DNA of 20,830 nucleotides from Candidatus Latescibacterota bacterium. Its GTDB lineage: Bacteria; Latescibacterota; UBA2968; UBA8231. The stretch's first letter is position 1. Each line of letters opens with the position of its first letter. Both the position numbers and the translations under genes were made by a program. The notes under the pieces were generated by a model, which was not told the DNA's origin, made no database searches, and saw only the letters and a list, made by a program, of their open reading frames with translations. Below, piece after piece: positions 13,077 through 19,926 of the stretch. The stretch covers positions 1-20,830 of the forward strand of contig JAJDTN010000429.1 in assembly GCA_022827165.1 (NCBI GenBank). Reading direction: 5' to 3'.

Positions 13077-14176
13077 TGGCAGAGAAGTACCGAGTGGGCA
13101 TCATCGGGTGTGGCAGCATCGCCCACTACCACGTGCGCGGCTGGGACGGGGTGGACCGGGTCGAAGTGGTGGCCCTGGCCGATCCGGTGGCGGAGGCGCG
13201 GGAGGAGTTCGGCGAGCGCCACGGCATCGCCCAGCGCTACGAGGACTTCCGCCAGATGCTCGACGACGAGTCCCTCGACATCGTCTCGGTCTGCACCTGG
13301 CACAAGCTGCACGCGCCGATGACGATTGCCGCCTGTGCGCGCAAGCCCAAGGCCGTGCTGTGCGAGAAGCCCATGGCGACGAGCCTCGGCGAGTGCGACG
13401 ACATGCTGATCGCCGCCCGCCGCAACCGCGTCAAGCTGGCCATCGCCCATCAGCGCCGCTTCAATCCGGCGTGGACCCTGGCCAGGGAGTTGGTGGCCGA
13501 AGGGGCCATCGGCGAGGTGCGGCAAGTCAGCGCGCGCGGCGGGCAGGGCCTGCTCAACGACTGCTCGCACCTGTTGGACATGATGCGCTACGTGATGGGG
13601 GATCCGCGGGCGGTGTGGGTCATGGGCAACATCGAGCGCAAGACCGAGCGCTTCGAGCGCGGCGTCCCCATCGAGGATCGGAGCCTGTGCGTGGTGCAGT
13701 TCGACAACGGGGCCATCGGCCAGATCCTGCAGGAGCTGGCCGGTCCGAACTACCAGGGCGGGGTCTTCTACGGCTCGGAGGGCATCATCGAGCTCGACGA
13801 GAGCAAGGTGCGGCTCCTCAACAGCCGGACGGGCACCTGGGAGGAGCATCCGGGCGAGGGCGAGGACCCCAGCGTCGGGCAGCAGCGCGAGATCGTGGAG
13901 TGGATCGAAGACAAGGTCGAGCACCGCGGCCAGGCGGAGAACGGCCGCGCGGCCGTCGAGATCATCATGGCCACGTACGAGTCGGCGCGGCTCCACGAGG
14001 TGACGGCGCTCCCGTTGCGGACGATGGCCTCGCCGCTGGAGGTGATGATCGAGGCGGGGGATCTGCCGGTGGAGCGGCCGGGCCGCTACGACATCCGCGC
14101 CTTCCTGCTGCGCGGCGAGGAGATGGAGCCGGAGGGACCGAACGGCGGTTCAGAAGGCCAGGGTGGCGGCGGCTGA
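13076..14176 (+). CDS. Gfo/Idh/MocA family NAD(P)-dependent oxidoreductase
   Basis: 366 residues, starting within the stop of the SDR gene (TGATG). The Rossmann motif GIIGCGSIA lies at 8-16 and the family signature CEKPMA at 96-101 (E97, K98, P99). The substrate-domain motif DCSHLLD at 162-168 supplies H165 in the catalytic-base position of the usual DxGxHxxD; Ser replaces the Gly. WEEHPGEGEDPSVGQQREIV and AAVEIIMATYESARL are typical of the C-terminal lobe. Family members oxidise or reduce sugars, inositols and related polyols, so with the SDR a two-step conversion of a cyclic polyol or sugar is plausible. The last 27 bases overlap the end of a convergent minus-strand gene, and the C-terminus is a Gly-rich tail (EGPNGGSEGQGGGG) that may be non-essential. 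Confidence 0.93.
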   Translation: MAEKYRVGIIGCGSIAHYHVRGWDGVDRVEVVALADPVAEAREEFGERHGIAQRYEDFRQMLDDESLDIVSVCTWHKLHAPMTIAACARKPKAVLCEKPMATSLGECDDMLIAARRNRVKLAIAHQRRFNPAWTLARELVAEGAIGEVRQVSARGGQGLLNDCSHLLDMMRYVMGDPRAVWVMGNIERKTERFERGVPIEDRSLCVVQFDNGAIGQILQELAGPNYQGGVFYGSEGIIELDESKVRLLNSRTGTWEEHPGEGEDPSVGQQREIVEWIEDKVEHRGQAENGRAAVEIIMATYESARLHEVTALPLRTMASPLEVMIEAGDLPVERPGRYDIRAFLLRGEEMEPEGPNGGSEGQGGGG

Positions 14177-15031
14177 GAACCCCCTTCCGGGGTGTGGTTG
14201 CAGGGCGATGGAGACGCGCGGGTCTTCGGGGGGAGAGCGGGTCCACTCGGACACCACCGTGGCCGTGACGATGGGGGCGACGAACAGGGTCGGCCAGAGG
14301 ATGCCTGCTGCACTCGTCAGGTAGAAGCCGGCGATGAGTCCCGCCGCACTGCCTCCCAAGACAGGAATGAACTGGTCGTGCGGGTCCACCCGGCTGACGC
14401 CGACGGCGGCTCCGACGGTATAGCCCGCCGTCCCAAGTATTACCGCACCCACGACTGGCCCCAGTCCGCAAAGGGTGTTTTCCTGAGCACAGTCTTCCGT
14501 TGAAGCCCACGCCGCTCCAGCAATCATCCCTGCGAAGCCCCATACGACTCCCCCGATGGCACCCGCTGCCAGCTTTTCGAAGACCCGGGGCTCCCTGTCA
14601 TCCTCGGGCCCCTGCAATGGCCTGACCGCGGATTCCACTTCCGCTTTCCGGGCGGCCCCCATGCTGTCGATCGCCGTTTCCCCTGAAGGCGGCCCCTCCA
14701 TGACCAGCCTCTGAATGCGGTCCAACGGGATCCGCTGCTGCCGCAGATCCCCTTCCCGGGCCAGGACCAACGCCGACACGTCGACGGCCTGGACCCAGCC
14801 CGCCGACGTATCCAGCCGGGCCCACTCGCCCGAGACCGGATGCCGCTCTCCCCTCCCATGGACGACCACCACCCGGGCGCCGGCCGGCACCGTGCGGGCA
14901 CCGATCTGGCCGGCTTCCAGGACCACCTCCTCCTCGGGCGTCCCGGCCTCGGCCGCCGTGAATGCCGCCTTTCCAAGGGCGATTACAGTCAACAGGGGAA
15001 TCAACCCATATCGCATCCATGTCTCACCCAT
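14150..15031 (-). CDS. Envelope protein of unrecognised family, paralogue A
   Basis: 293 residues from ATG 15031, preferred over ATG 15037 because GGGAGGA then lies about 6 bases upstream. Residues 1-28 are a signal peptide. Residues 47-112 look like a small beta-barrel (SH3/Sm-like) domain: TVPAGARVVVVHGRGERH, then WARLDTSAGWVQAVDVSALV and IPLDRIQRLVM. After a variable acidic linker come Gly-zipper hydrophobic segments (about 154-175, 188-212, 221-262). A Cys pair (C181, C188) lies in a loop shared with the paralogue. The chain ends in two short beta-strand-like stretches finishing GRGFSAAATLAF, with a terminal Phe like an outer-membrane beta-signal. I do not recognise a named family; similar barrel plus Gly-zipper proteins occur in Gemmatimonadota-like genomes. 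Base composition is less GC-rich than the neighbours. Its 3' end overlaps the Gfo/Idh gene. Confidence 0.8.
   Translation of the reverse strand: MGETWMRYGLIPLLTVIALGKAAFTAAEAGTPEEEVVLEAGQIGARTVPAGARVVVVHGRGERHPVSGEWARLDTSAGWVQAVDVSALVLAREGDLRQQRIPLDRIQRLVMEGPPSGETAIDSMGAARKAEVESAVRPLQGPEDDREPRVFEKLAAGAIGGVVWGFAGMIAGAAWASTEDCAQENTLCGLGPVVGAVILGTAGYTVGAAVGVSRVDPHDQFIPVLGGSAAGLIAGFYLTSAAGILWPTLFVAPIVTATVVSEWTRSPPEDPRVSIALQPHPGRGFSAAATLAF
14685..14940 (-). repeat. Duplicated near-identical DNA block (copy in paralogue A)
   Basis: It aligns without gaps to 15738-15993 at a constant offset of 1053 bases. I count about four differences in the first 210 bases (14698-14907), with more mismatches after that. 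The block covers the N-terminal barrel domain; sequence outside it in the two genes is far less similar, except around the start codons and the last 40 bases. This is a recent duplication with gene conversion, or a domain swap. Confidence 0.8.
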
Positions 15032-15175
15032 GCTCATTCCTCCCTTCCTCTGGACCACTGCGGCCGTTCACCCAGCTCTCGCATCGCCGGAACCGACCAC
15101 GGCGCCCCACCTGAGCAGGAGATCGTGCGCCGCAAATGGTGGCCTCCTGACGGCCGCACAGGGGAGCCGAGGGGT

Positions 15176-16087
15176 TCAGAACCGCAGCGCGGCGGCCGCC
15201 GAGAATCCCCTTCCGGGAGTTGGCGCCAACCCGAAGGAGAGGCGGCGGTCTTCAGGAGGGTCGCGGAACCGCTCGGAAGAAAACGTGGCGGATACCGCCG
15301 GAATCCCGAATAGCGCCGCCGCATACAGCTCCCAGGACTCCCATGGACCTAGATCCCCGCTCCGCCTGTTGTACTCGGCCATCGCTCCACAGATCCCGAC
15401 CAATCCCGCAATACTGCCGCCCAAGGCAGGTACATACCGGGCCCTTGGGTCCGAAACACTCACGCCGGCCGCGGTCCCGAGGGCAAGCCCCGCCAGCCCG
15501 ACCAGGAGAGCAGAATCCGGTACACAGAATGGCTCCTCACTCCCGGAGCACTGGCCGGCCCCGAGAATGCCACCCATCGAATACCCTGCGTACGCCCCGA
15601 AGACTCCTCCCAAGACACCCACACCCAGCTTCCGGAAGATCCGCGCTTCCTGCCTCCCTGCCACCTCAATGCGAGGGGTCCCGGCTTGGGCCCGCCCTTC
15701 TCTGGCAGCCCCCGGCCTGTCGGTCGCCGCTTCCACCGAAGGCGGCCCCGCCATGACCAGCCTCTGAATGCGGTCCAACGGGATCCGCTGCTGCCGCAGG
15801 TCCCTTTCCCGGGCCAGGACCAACGCCGACACGTCGACGGCCTGGACCCAGCCCGCCGACGTATCCAGCCGGGCCCACTCGCCCGAGACCCGATGCCGCT
15901 CTCCCCGCCCATGGACGACCACCACCCGGGCGCCGGCCGGCACCGTGCGGGCATCGATCTGGCTGGATTCCAGGACTACCTCCGCCGGCGGCGTTTCGGC
16001 CTCGGCCGCCGTGGCGGACCCCGCGCTTCCAGGGCCGAACATTGTCAACAGGGGAATCAACCCATATCGCATCCAGGTCTCACCCAT
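15176..16087 (-). CDS. Envelope protein of unrecognised family, paralogue B
   Basis: 303 residues from ATG 16087 (GGGAGGG 6 bases upstream; an in-frame ATG at 16093 abuts the ribosome site). It has the same architecture as paralogue A: near-identical first 15 residues (MGETWMRYGLIPLLT), a signal peptide, the small beta-barrel at 48-112 differing from A by only two residues, linker, Gly-zipper membrane-like segments (about 153-178, 191-212, 218-236, 252-268), Cys pair C180/C188, and the ending GRGFSAAAALRF. The middle and C-terminal parts are strongly diverged from A. 144 bases separate it from A, with no clear terminator, so the two may be co-transcribed (B then A). Function is unknown; a structural or adaptor role in the envelope is a guess from the architecture. 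Confidence 0.8.
   Translation of the reverse strand: MGETWMRYGLIPLLTMFGPGSAGSATAAEAETPPAEVVLESSQIDARTVPAGARVVVVHGRGERHRVSGEWARLDTSAGWVQAVDVSALVLARERDLRQQRIPLDRIQRLVMAGPPSVEAATDRPGAAREGRAQAGTPRIEVAGRQEARIFRKLGVGVLGGVFGAYAGYSMGGILGAGQCSGSEEPFCVPDSALLVGLAGLALGTAAGVSVSDPRARYVPALGGSIAGLVGICGAMAEYNRRSGDLGPWESWELYAAALFGIPAVSATFSSERFRDPPEDRRLSFGLAPTPGRGFSAAAALRF
15738..15993 (-). repeat. Duplicated near-identical DNA block (copy in paralogue B)
   Basis: Partner of 14685-14940 in the same orientation. Direct repeats of this length and identity could recombine to delete about 1053 bases and fuse the two genes. Confidence 0.8.
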
Positions 16088-16233
16088 GCCCATCCCTCCC
16101 TTTCTGCGCCCTCTCGACGCGGAACCGTGAACGCCAGGCCCACGATGGCAAGAAGGGATTCCCTCGGCAGGCATCCGCAGCCTGTTTCTCCATCCTCGCA
16201 CCCGCCCCGGATCTCGGAGCCCCCGGGCGGCTG

Positions 16234-17745
16234 TCACTTGAGGAGGAGCATCTTGCGCATTTGGACGACCGCCCCGCCCTGCAGCCGGGCGAAGTACACC
16301 CCGCTGCCCAGAGGCTCGCCCCGCTGGCCGCGGCCGTCCCACCGGGCGGCGCGCCCGCTGGTGCGGTACCAGCCCGGCGGCCGGTGGCCCAGATCGATCT
16401 CCCGCACCCGGGCCCCCCGGACATCGTGGATCGTCAGGCGCACCCGCGACGGCGCGTCGAGCTGGAAGGGGATCCAGGTCTCCTGGTTGAAGGGATTGGG
16501 ATAGCTGGCCAGCAGGGCGGTCGTGGCCGGCAGGGCCGGGGAGAGCCCGACCGACGTCGGCCCGGCGAGGTGCGGCGACATGTCCCAAAGCAGGATGGTG
16601 CCGTCCGAGCCGCTCGCCAACAGCTCGCCCTTGGGAGAGAAGGCCAGCGACAGGACCGTACTCTCGTCCCCCTTCCCTTCCAGGACGGACCGCAGCTCCC
16701 AGGTGTCCGTATCCCACAGTCGGACCAGGCTGCCGCCACCGGCGAGGATCCGTCCGTCGGGCGAGAAGGCCACGGAACGAAAGACCGGTCCTTCGAGGGT
16801 AGTCCGGAGCTCACCGGTCTCCGAGTCCCGCAGCCGGACCAGACCATCCAACGTGCCACTGGCGAGGGTCCGTCCATCCGGTGAGTAGGCCACGGAACGA
16901 GCGGGGCTCTCGTCCAGGATTCTCCGGGGCTCTCCGGTCTCCGCGTCCCACAGCCGGACCAGACCGCCGCCACTGACCAGGGTCCTTCCATCGGGGGAGA
17001 AGGCCACCGAGCGCACGGTGCGGTCCGTCCCGTCCTCCAGGACCGCCTTCAACCGGGCATCGGCCACCGACCACAGGAAGATCCGCCCGCGAGTGTCGCC
17101 GTTGGCCAGGCTGGCGCCGTCCGGCGAGAAGGCCACGGACACGACCGGCCCGGCGCCGCCACCAAGGGTGGCCAAGTGCCGGCCGCTGCCAAGCTCCCAC
17201 ACCCGGACCGTGAGGTCACTGCTGCCACTGGCCAGGAGGGAACCGTCCGGAGAGAAGGCCAGGGCATTGACGTTCCGCCAATGGCCGTGGAGGACGGTCC
17301 GGACGCGGCGGCCCTCCATGTCCCACAGACGGACGGCATGGTCGTGGCCGGTGCTGGCCAGGGTCTCTCCGTCCGGGGAAAAGGCGACCGACCACACTCT
17401 CCACATGTGCTCCGTCTCGAGGCTCAGGGTGGCCTCGAGCTCGCCGGTATCCACCTCCCACCGCTTGATCGCATGGTCGGCCAGAAGGCGGATCCCCTCC
17501 GCGGTCCCGTCCAGCCGGGTGAGGTCGGCGCCGGTCCGCCCGTCGCGGATCCAGACGCCGTACTCGCTGCCCAGGGCCAGCCTCGTGCCATCGGCCGAGA
17601 GAGCCATGACCTGGATCTCCCCGCGGCCCAGGCGGGCGATGCTGCCTTCGGGCAGCGGCACCGCTTCGCCGCCGGCGATTCGGTCCCGCGCCGTCAGGAG
17701 ACCGAGCCCGGCGAGGGCAACGGTCAGGAGCGGCGTCCGCGTCAT
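16234..17745 (-). CDS. Secreted WD40-repeat propeller protein with FlgD-Ig/type IX sorting-like C-terminus
   Basis: 503 residues. The start ATG at 17745 has TAGGA upstream, which includes the stop codon of the MATE gene; the gap is 6 bases. Residues 1-28 are a plausible signal peptide (MTRTPLLTVALAGLGLLTA). About seven WD40-type repeats follow, with the recurring VAFSPDGxxLASG and VRLWDxETGE pattern, and one early degenerate blade (MALSADGTRLALGSEYGVWI). The final 85 residues form the FlgD-Ig/type IX-like domain: SYPNPFNQETWIPFQL, LTIHDVRGARVREIDLGH, GSGVYFARLQGG, ending in a basic MRKMLLLK. Repeated blades give near-identical short DNA repeats within the gene. Secreted WD40 proteins usually act as binding scaffolds; no catalytic motif is present. 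Coupling to a transporter is unexplained. Confidence 0.88.
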   Translation of the reverse strand: MTRTPLLTVALAGLGLLTARDRIAGGEAVPLPEGSIARLGRGEIQVMALSADGTRLALGSEYGVWIRDGRTGADLTRLDGTAEGIRLLADHAIKRWEVDTGELEATLSLETEHMWRVWSVAFSPDGETLASTGHDHAVRLWDMEGRRVRTVLHGHWRNVNALAFSPDGSLLASGSSDLTVRVWELGSGRHLATLGGGAGPVVSVAFSPDGASLANGDTRGRIFLWSVADARLKAVLEDGTDRTVRSVAFSPDGRTLVSGGGLVRLWDAETGEPRRILDESPARSVAYSPDGRTLASGTLDGLVRLRDSETGELRTTLEGPVFRSVAFSPDGRILAGGGSLVRLWDTDTWELRSVLEGKGDESTVLSLAFSPKGELLASGSDGTILLWDMSPHLAGPTSVGLSPALPATTALLASYPNPFNQETWIPFQLDAPSRVRLTIHDVRGARVREIDLGHRPPGWYRTSGRAARWDGRGQRGEPLGSGVYFARLQGGAVVQMRKMLLLK

Positions 17746-17751
17746 CCGGTC

Positions 17752-19128
17752 CTACTCACTCCTCCTCCTCTCCCTCCTCTCCTCCGCCCGCAGACGCCGG
17801 TGCATCCACGCCAGCGCCACGAAGGAGGTGACCAGCCCCGAGGCGGCGAAGGAGAGCCACACCGTCTCCAGTCCGAGGTGGAAGACCCGCGTCAGGGTCC
17901 ACGCCAGGGGCACGGAGATCAGCAGCACCCGTAGCGAGGTCAGGACCAGTCCGGGCAGGCCGCTGCCGAGCCCGCGGAAGACGCTGCCGGAGACGATGCC
18001 CACGGCGATGAAGGGGAAAGCCCAGGTGAGGACGCGGATGTAGCCGACGGCGACGTCGACGATCGCCGGCTCGGTGGTGAACAGGGCGGCCAGGCGCGGC
18101 GCGAAGATCCAGAACAGGACGCCGATGGCCACGGCGAAGGCGACGCTGCGGGTGAGGGCGTAGCGGACGGTGGAGCGGATCAGGTCGACGCGGCCGGCGC
18201 CGAGGAACATGCCCACGACGGTGACCATGCTCGTGGCCAGGGCGATGACGGGGAGGAAGAACACGGCGTCGAGGCGGCCGCCCACGCCGAGACCGGCCAC
18301 GGCGTCTGAGCCGAAGGCGGAGACGATGCGGTTGTAGAACATGCCGCCCGCGGCCATGAGCACCATCGACGCCGACGACGGCAGACCGACGCGCAGCAGG
18401 CCGGAGGCGGTGGCCGCCGAGGGCCGGAACCGGCGGAAGCGGAACTCCACGTAGCTGCCGCGGCGCACGAAGAGGTGGACGAGGAAGGCGCAGCAGACCA
18501 GGGCCTGGCTGACCACGGTGGCCACGGCGGCGCCCCGGATCCCCATGCCGGCGGCGAAGATGAAGACCGGGTCGAGGCCGATGTTGAGCAGGGTGCCGGA
18601 GCCCTGCAGGGCCACGGGGGTGCGCGTGTCCCCCTCGCCGGCGAGGATGGCGTGGAAGGTCCCGTTGAGCAGGACGAGGACGAACCCGGGCGCCAGGATC
18701 CCGAAGTAGCGGGTGGCCAGGCCCAGGGGCTCGCCCCGGGCGCCGAGGGCGCCGAACAGGTCGACCTGGAAAGCGACCGCCGCCGCCGCCGCCACGAGAC
18801 CGGTCGCCAGGGCCAGAAGGACGGCGTGCTCGGCGGCGTGACCGGCGCCCGCGCGGTCGCCGGCCCCGAGGTGGCGCGCCACGGCGCTCGTCGCCCCCGC
18901 GCCGAGGCCGAAGGCGATGCCGGTGGCGAGAAAGACCAGGGGCATGCTGAAGGTCAGGGCCGCCACCGAGGCGCCCCCGAGGCGGCCGACGAAGGCCATG
19001 TCGGTGAGGTTGTAGAGGGTCTGCACGCCGATCCCGGCCAGGATCGGCAGGGCCAGCCGCCAGACCGCCCGGCGCGGGTCGGCCAGGACCTCGGCGACCC
19101 GGTGGCCTCCGGCCTGCCGCTGGGTCAC
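17752..19128 (-). CDS. MATE family efflux transporter
   Basis: 458 residues from GTG 19128; the ribosome site is weak (AGGA very close), so the exact start is uncertain. About twelve hydrophobic segments occur in two homologous halves. Family features: LALPILAGIGVQTLYNLTDM followed by AFVGRLGGASVAAL near residues 25-60, GAGATSAVARHLGAGD in the first half, GEGDTRTPV, and the matching second-half GLGVGGRLDAVFFLPVIALA and MVTVVGMFLGAGR. MATE proteins export drugs and cationic or organic metabolites by Na+ or H+ antiport; the substrate is unknown. The last 15 residues are Arg-rich and cytoplasmic. A WD40 secreted protein follows 6 bases downstream; 177 bases separate it from the GNAT gene upstream. 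Confidence 0.92.
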   Translation of the reverse strand: MTQRQAGGHRVAEVLADPRRAVWRLALPILAGIGVQTLYNLTDMAFVGRLGGASVAALTFSMPLVFLATGIAFGLGAGATSAVARHLGAGDRAGAGHAAEHAVLLALATGLVAAAAAVAFQVDLFGALGARGEPLGLATRYFGILAPGFVLVLLNGTFHAILAGEGDTRTPVALQGSGTLLNIGLDPVFIFAAGMGIRGAAVATVVSQALVCCAFLVHLFVRRGSYVEFRFRRFRPSAATASGLLRVGLPSSASMVLMAAGGMFYNRIVSAFGSDAVAGLGVGGRLDAVFFLPVIALATSMVTVVGMFLGAGRVDLIRSTVRYALTRSVAFAVAIGVLFWIFAPRLAALFTTEPAIVDVAVGYIRVLTWAFPFIAVGIVSGSVFRGLGSGLPGLVLTSLRVLLISVPLAWTLTRVFHLGLETVWLSFAASGLVTSFVALAWMHRRLRAEERRERRRSE

Positions 19129-19185
19129 GTCCTGGTCCGGGCGAGGCCGCCCGTCAGTGGACCGGCGGGACCGCCGCCCTCCCGG

Positions 19186-19275
19186 CCCCTCACGGTGCTC
19201 GCGGCCGCGGTCGAGCGTCCGCAGCCCCCTCGGCCGGTCACGGTACCTGCGGCCGGGGGTGAGCGGCCGCCGCCA
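19186..19275. repeat. Imperfect 37-base direct repeat in the MATE-GNAT intergenic region
   Basis: TCACGGT-N4-GCGGCCG-N5-GAGCG-N-CCGC occurs twice in tandem (starting near 19190 and 19238), at about 29 of 37 positions identical. A further TCACGTCACCGG follows at the end of the GNAT gene. The rest of the 177-base gap (19129-19305) is extremely GC-rich with several short hairpins, and no promoter is recognised. The role is unknown and the repeat may be composition-driven. Confidence 0.35.
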
Positions 19276-19305
19276 GGCCGGCGGGACCTCGCCTCTCCGC
19301 GCCGG

Positions 19306-19926
19306 TCACGTCACCGGCCCTCCGCAGTCGCCCTCGAGGCGGAGGTACTCGAAGGCGCCGGGCTCGCGGGCGCGGGCAGCGAGATAGTCCTGGCGGCGGA
19401 CGGCGTACTCCTCCTTGTCGTGGTGCGAGTCCCACTTGGGCACGAAGTGCAGCCGCCGCCGCTGGTGGCGCATGCCCAGCTTGCGCAGCACGCTTCCGGA
19501 GCGGGGGTTGTGGCTCAGGTGGGAGGCGGCGATCTGCTCCAGGCCCAGCTCCTCGAAGCCGAAGGCGACGACGGCGCGACCCGCCTCGGTGGCGTAGCCG
19601 CGGCCCCAGTGGCGCCGCCCGAACCAGTAGCCCATGCCGGCGTGGGTGTCGCCGCCGCCCAGGGTCACGAAACCGGCCAGGACCCCCGTGTCCCGCACAT
19701 CCACGGCGAAGCTCAGGGAGCCGGAGGACGCGTAACCGGGTGCATGCCGGGCCAGCCAGCGGCGGGCCATCTCTTCGGTGTAGGGATACCGCACCGCCAC
19801 CAGGGTGGAGGCGACCTCCCAGTCCCCCACCAGGCCCTTGACCTCGGCGGACTCGGCCGGCGAGAAGGGCCGCAGGCGAAGGCGCGGGGTCTGCAGGACG
19901 GGGAAGGCGGAGGAGACCTTCCTCAT
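19306..19926 (-). CDS. GNAT family N-acetyltransferase (RimJ/RimL-like)
   Basis: 206 residues from ATG 19926, which overlaps the stop of the enolase-superfamily gene (ATGA); there is no strong ribosome site, so translational coupling is likely. The chain opens LQTPRLRLRPFSPAE, the standard RimJ/RimL-type beginning. It has YWFGRRHWGRGYATEAGRAV with the acetyl-CoA pyrophosphate loop RGYATEA, then HNPRSGSVLRKLGM, the typical NxxSxxVLxKLGM motif. Such enzymes acetylate N-terminal or small-molecule amines; the acceptor here is unknown. The C-terminal 25 residues (RRQDYLAARAREPGAFEYLR) extend beyond the usual domain. Confidence 0.9.
   Translation of the reverse strand: MRKVSSAFPVLQTPRLRLRPFSPAESAEVKGLVGDWEVASTLVAVRYPYTEEMARRWLARHAPGYASSGSLSFAVDVRDTGVLAGFVTLGGGDTHAGMGYWFGRRHWGRGYATEAGRAVVAFGFEELGLEQIAASHLSHNPRSGSVLRKLGMRHQRRRLHFVPKWDSHHDKEEYAVRRQDYLAARAREPGAFEYLRLEGDCGGPVT

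Noticed and set aside
15032..15175. Sigma-54 promoter upstream of paralogue A
   Set aside because: A GGCC...TTGC-like string is present on the minus strand, but the GG to GC spacing is one base short, which sigma-54 does not tolerate well.
19129..19305. Small RNA or regulatory repeat cluster between the MATE and GNAT genes
   Set aside because: The imperfect repeats are short, about 78% identical by eye and extremely GC-rich; no promoter or terminator frames them.
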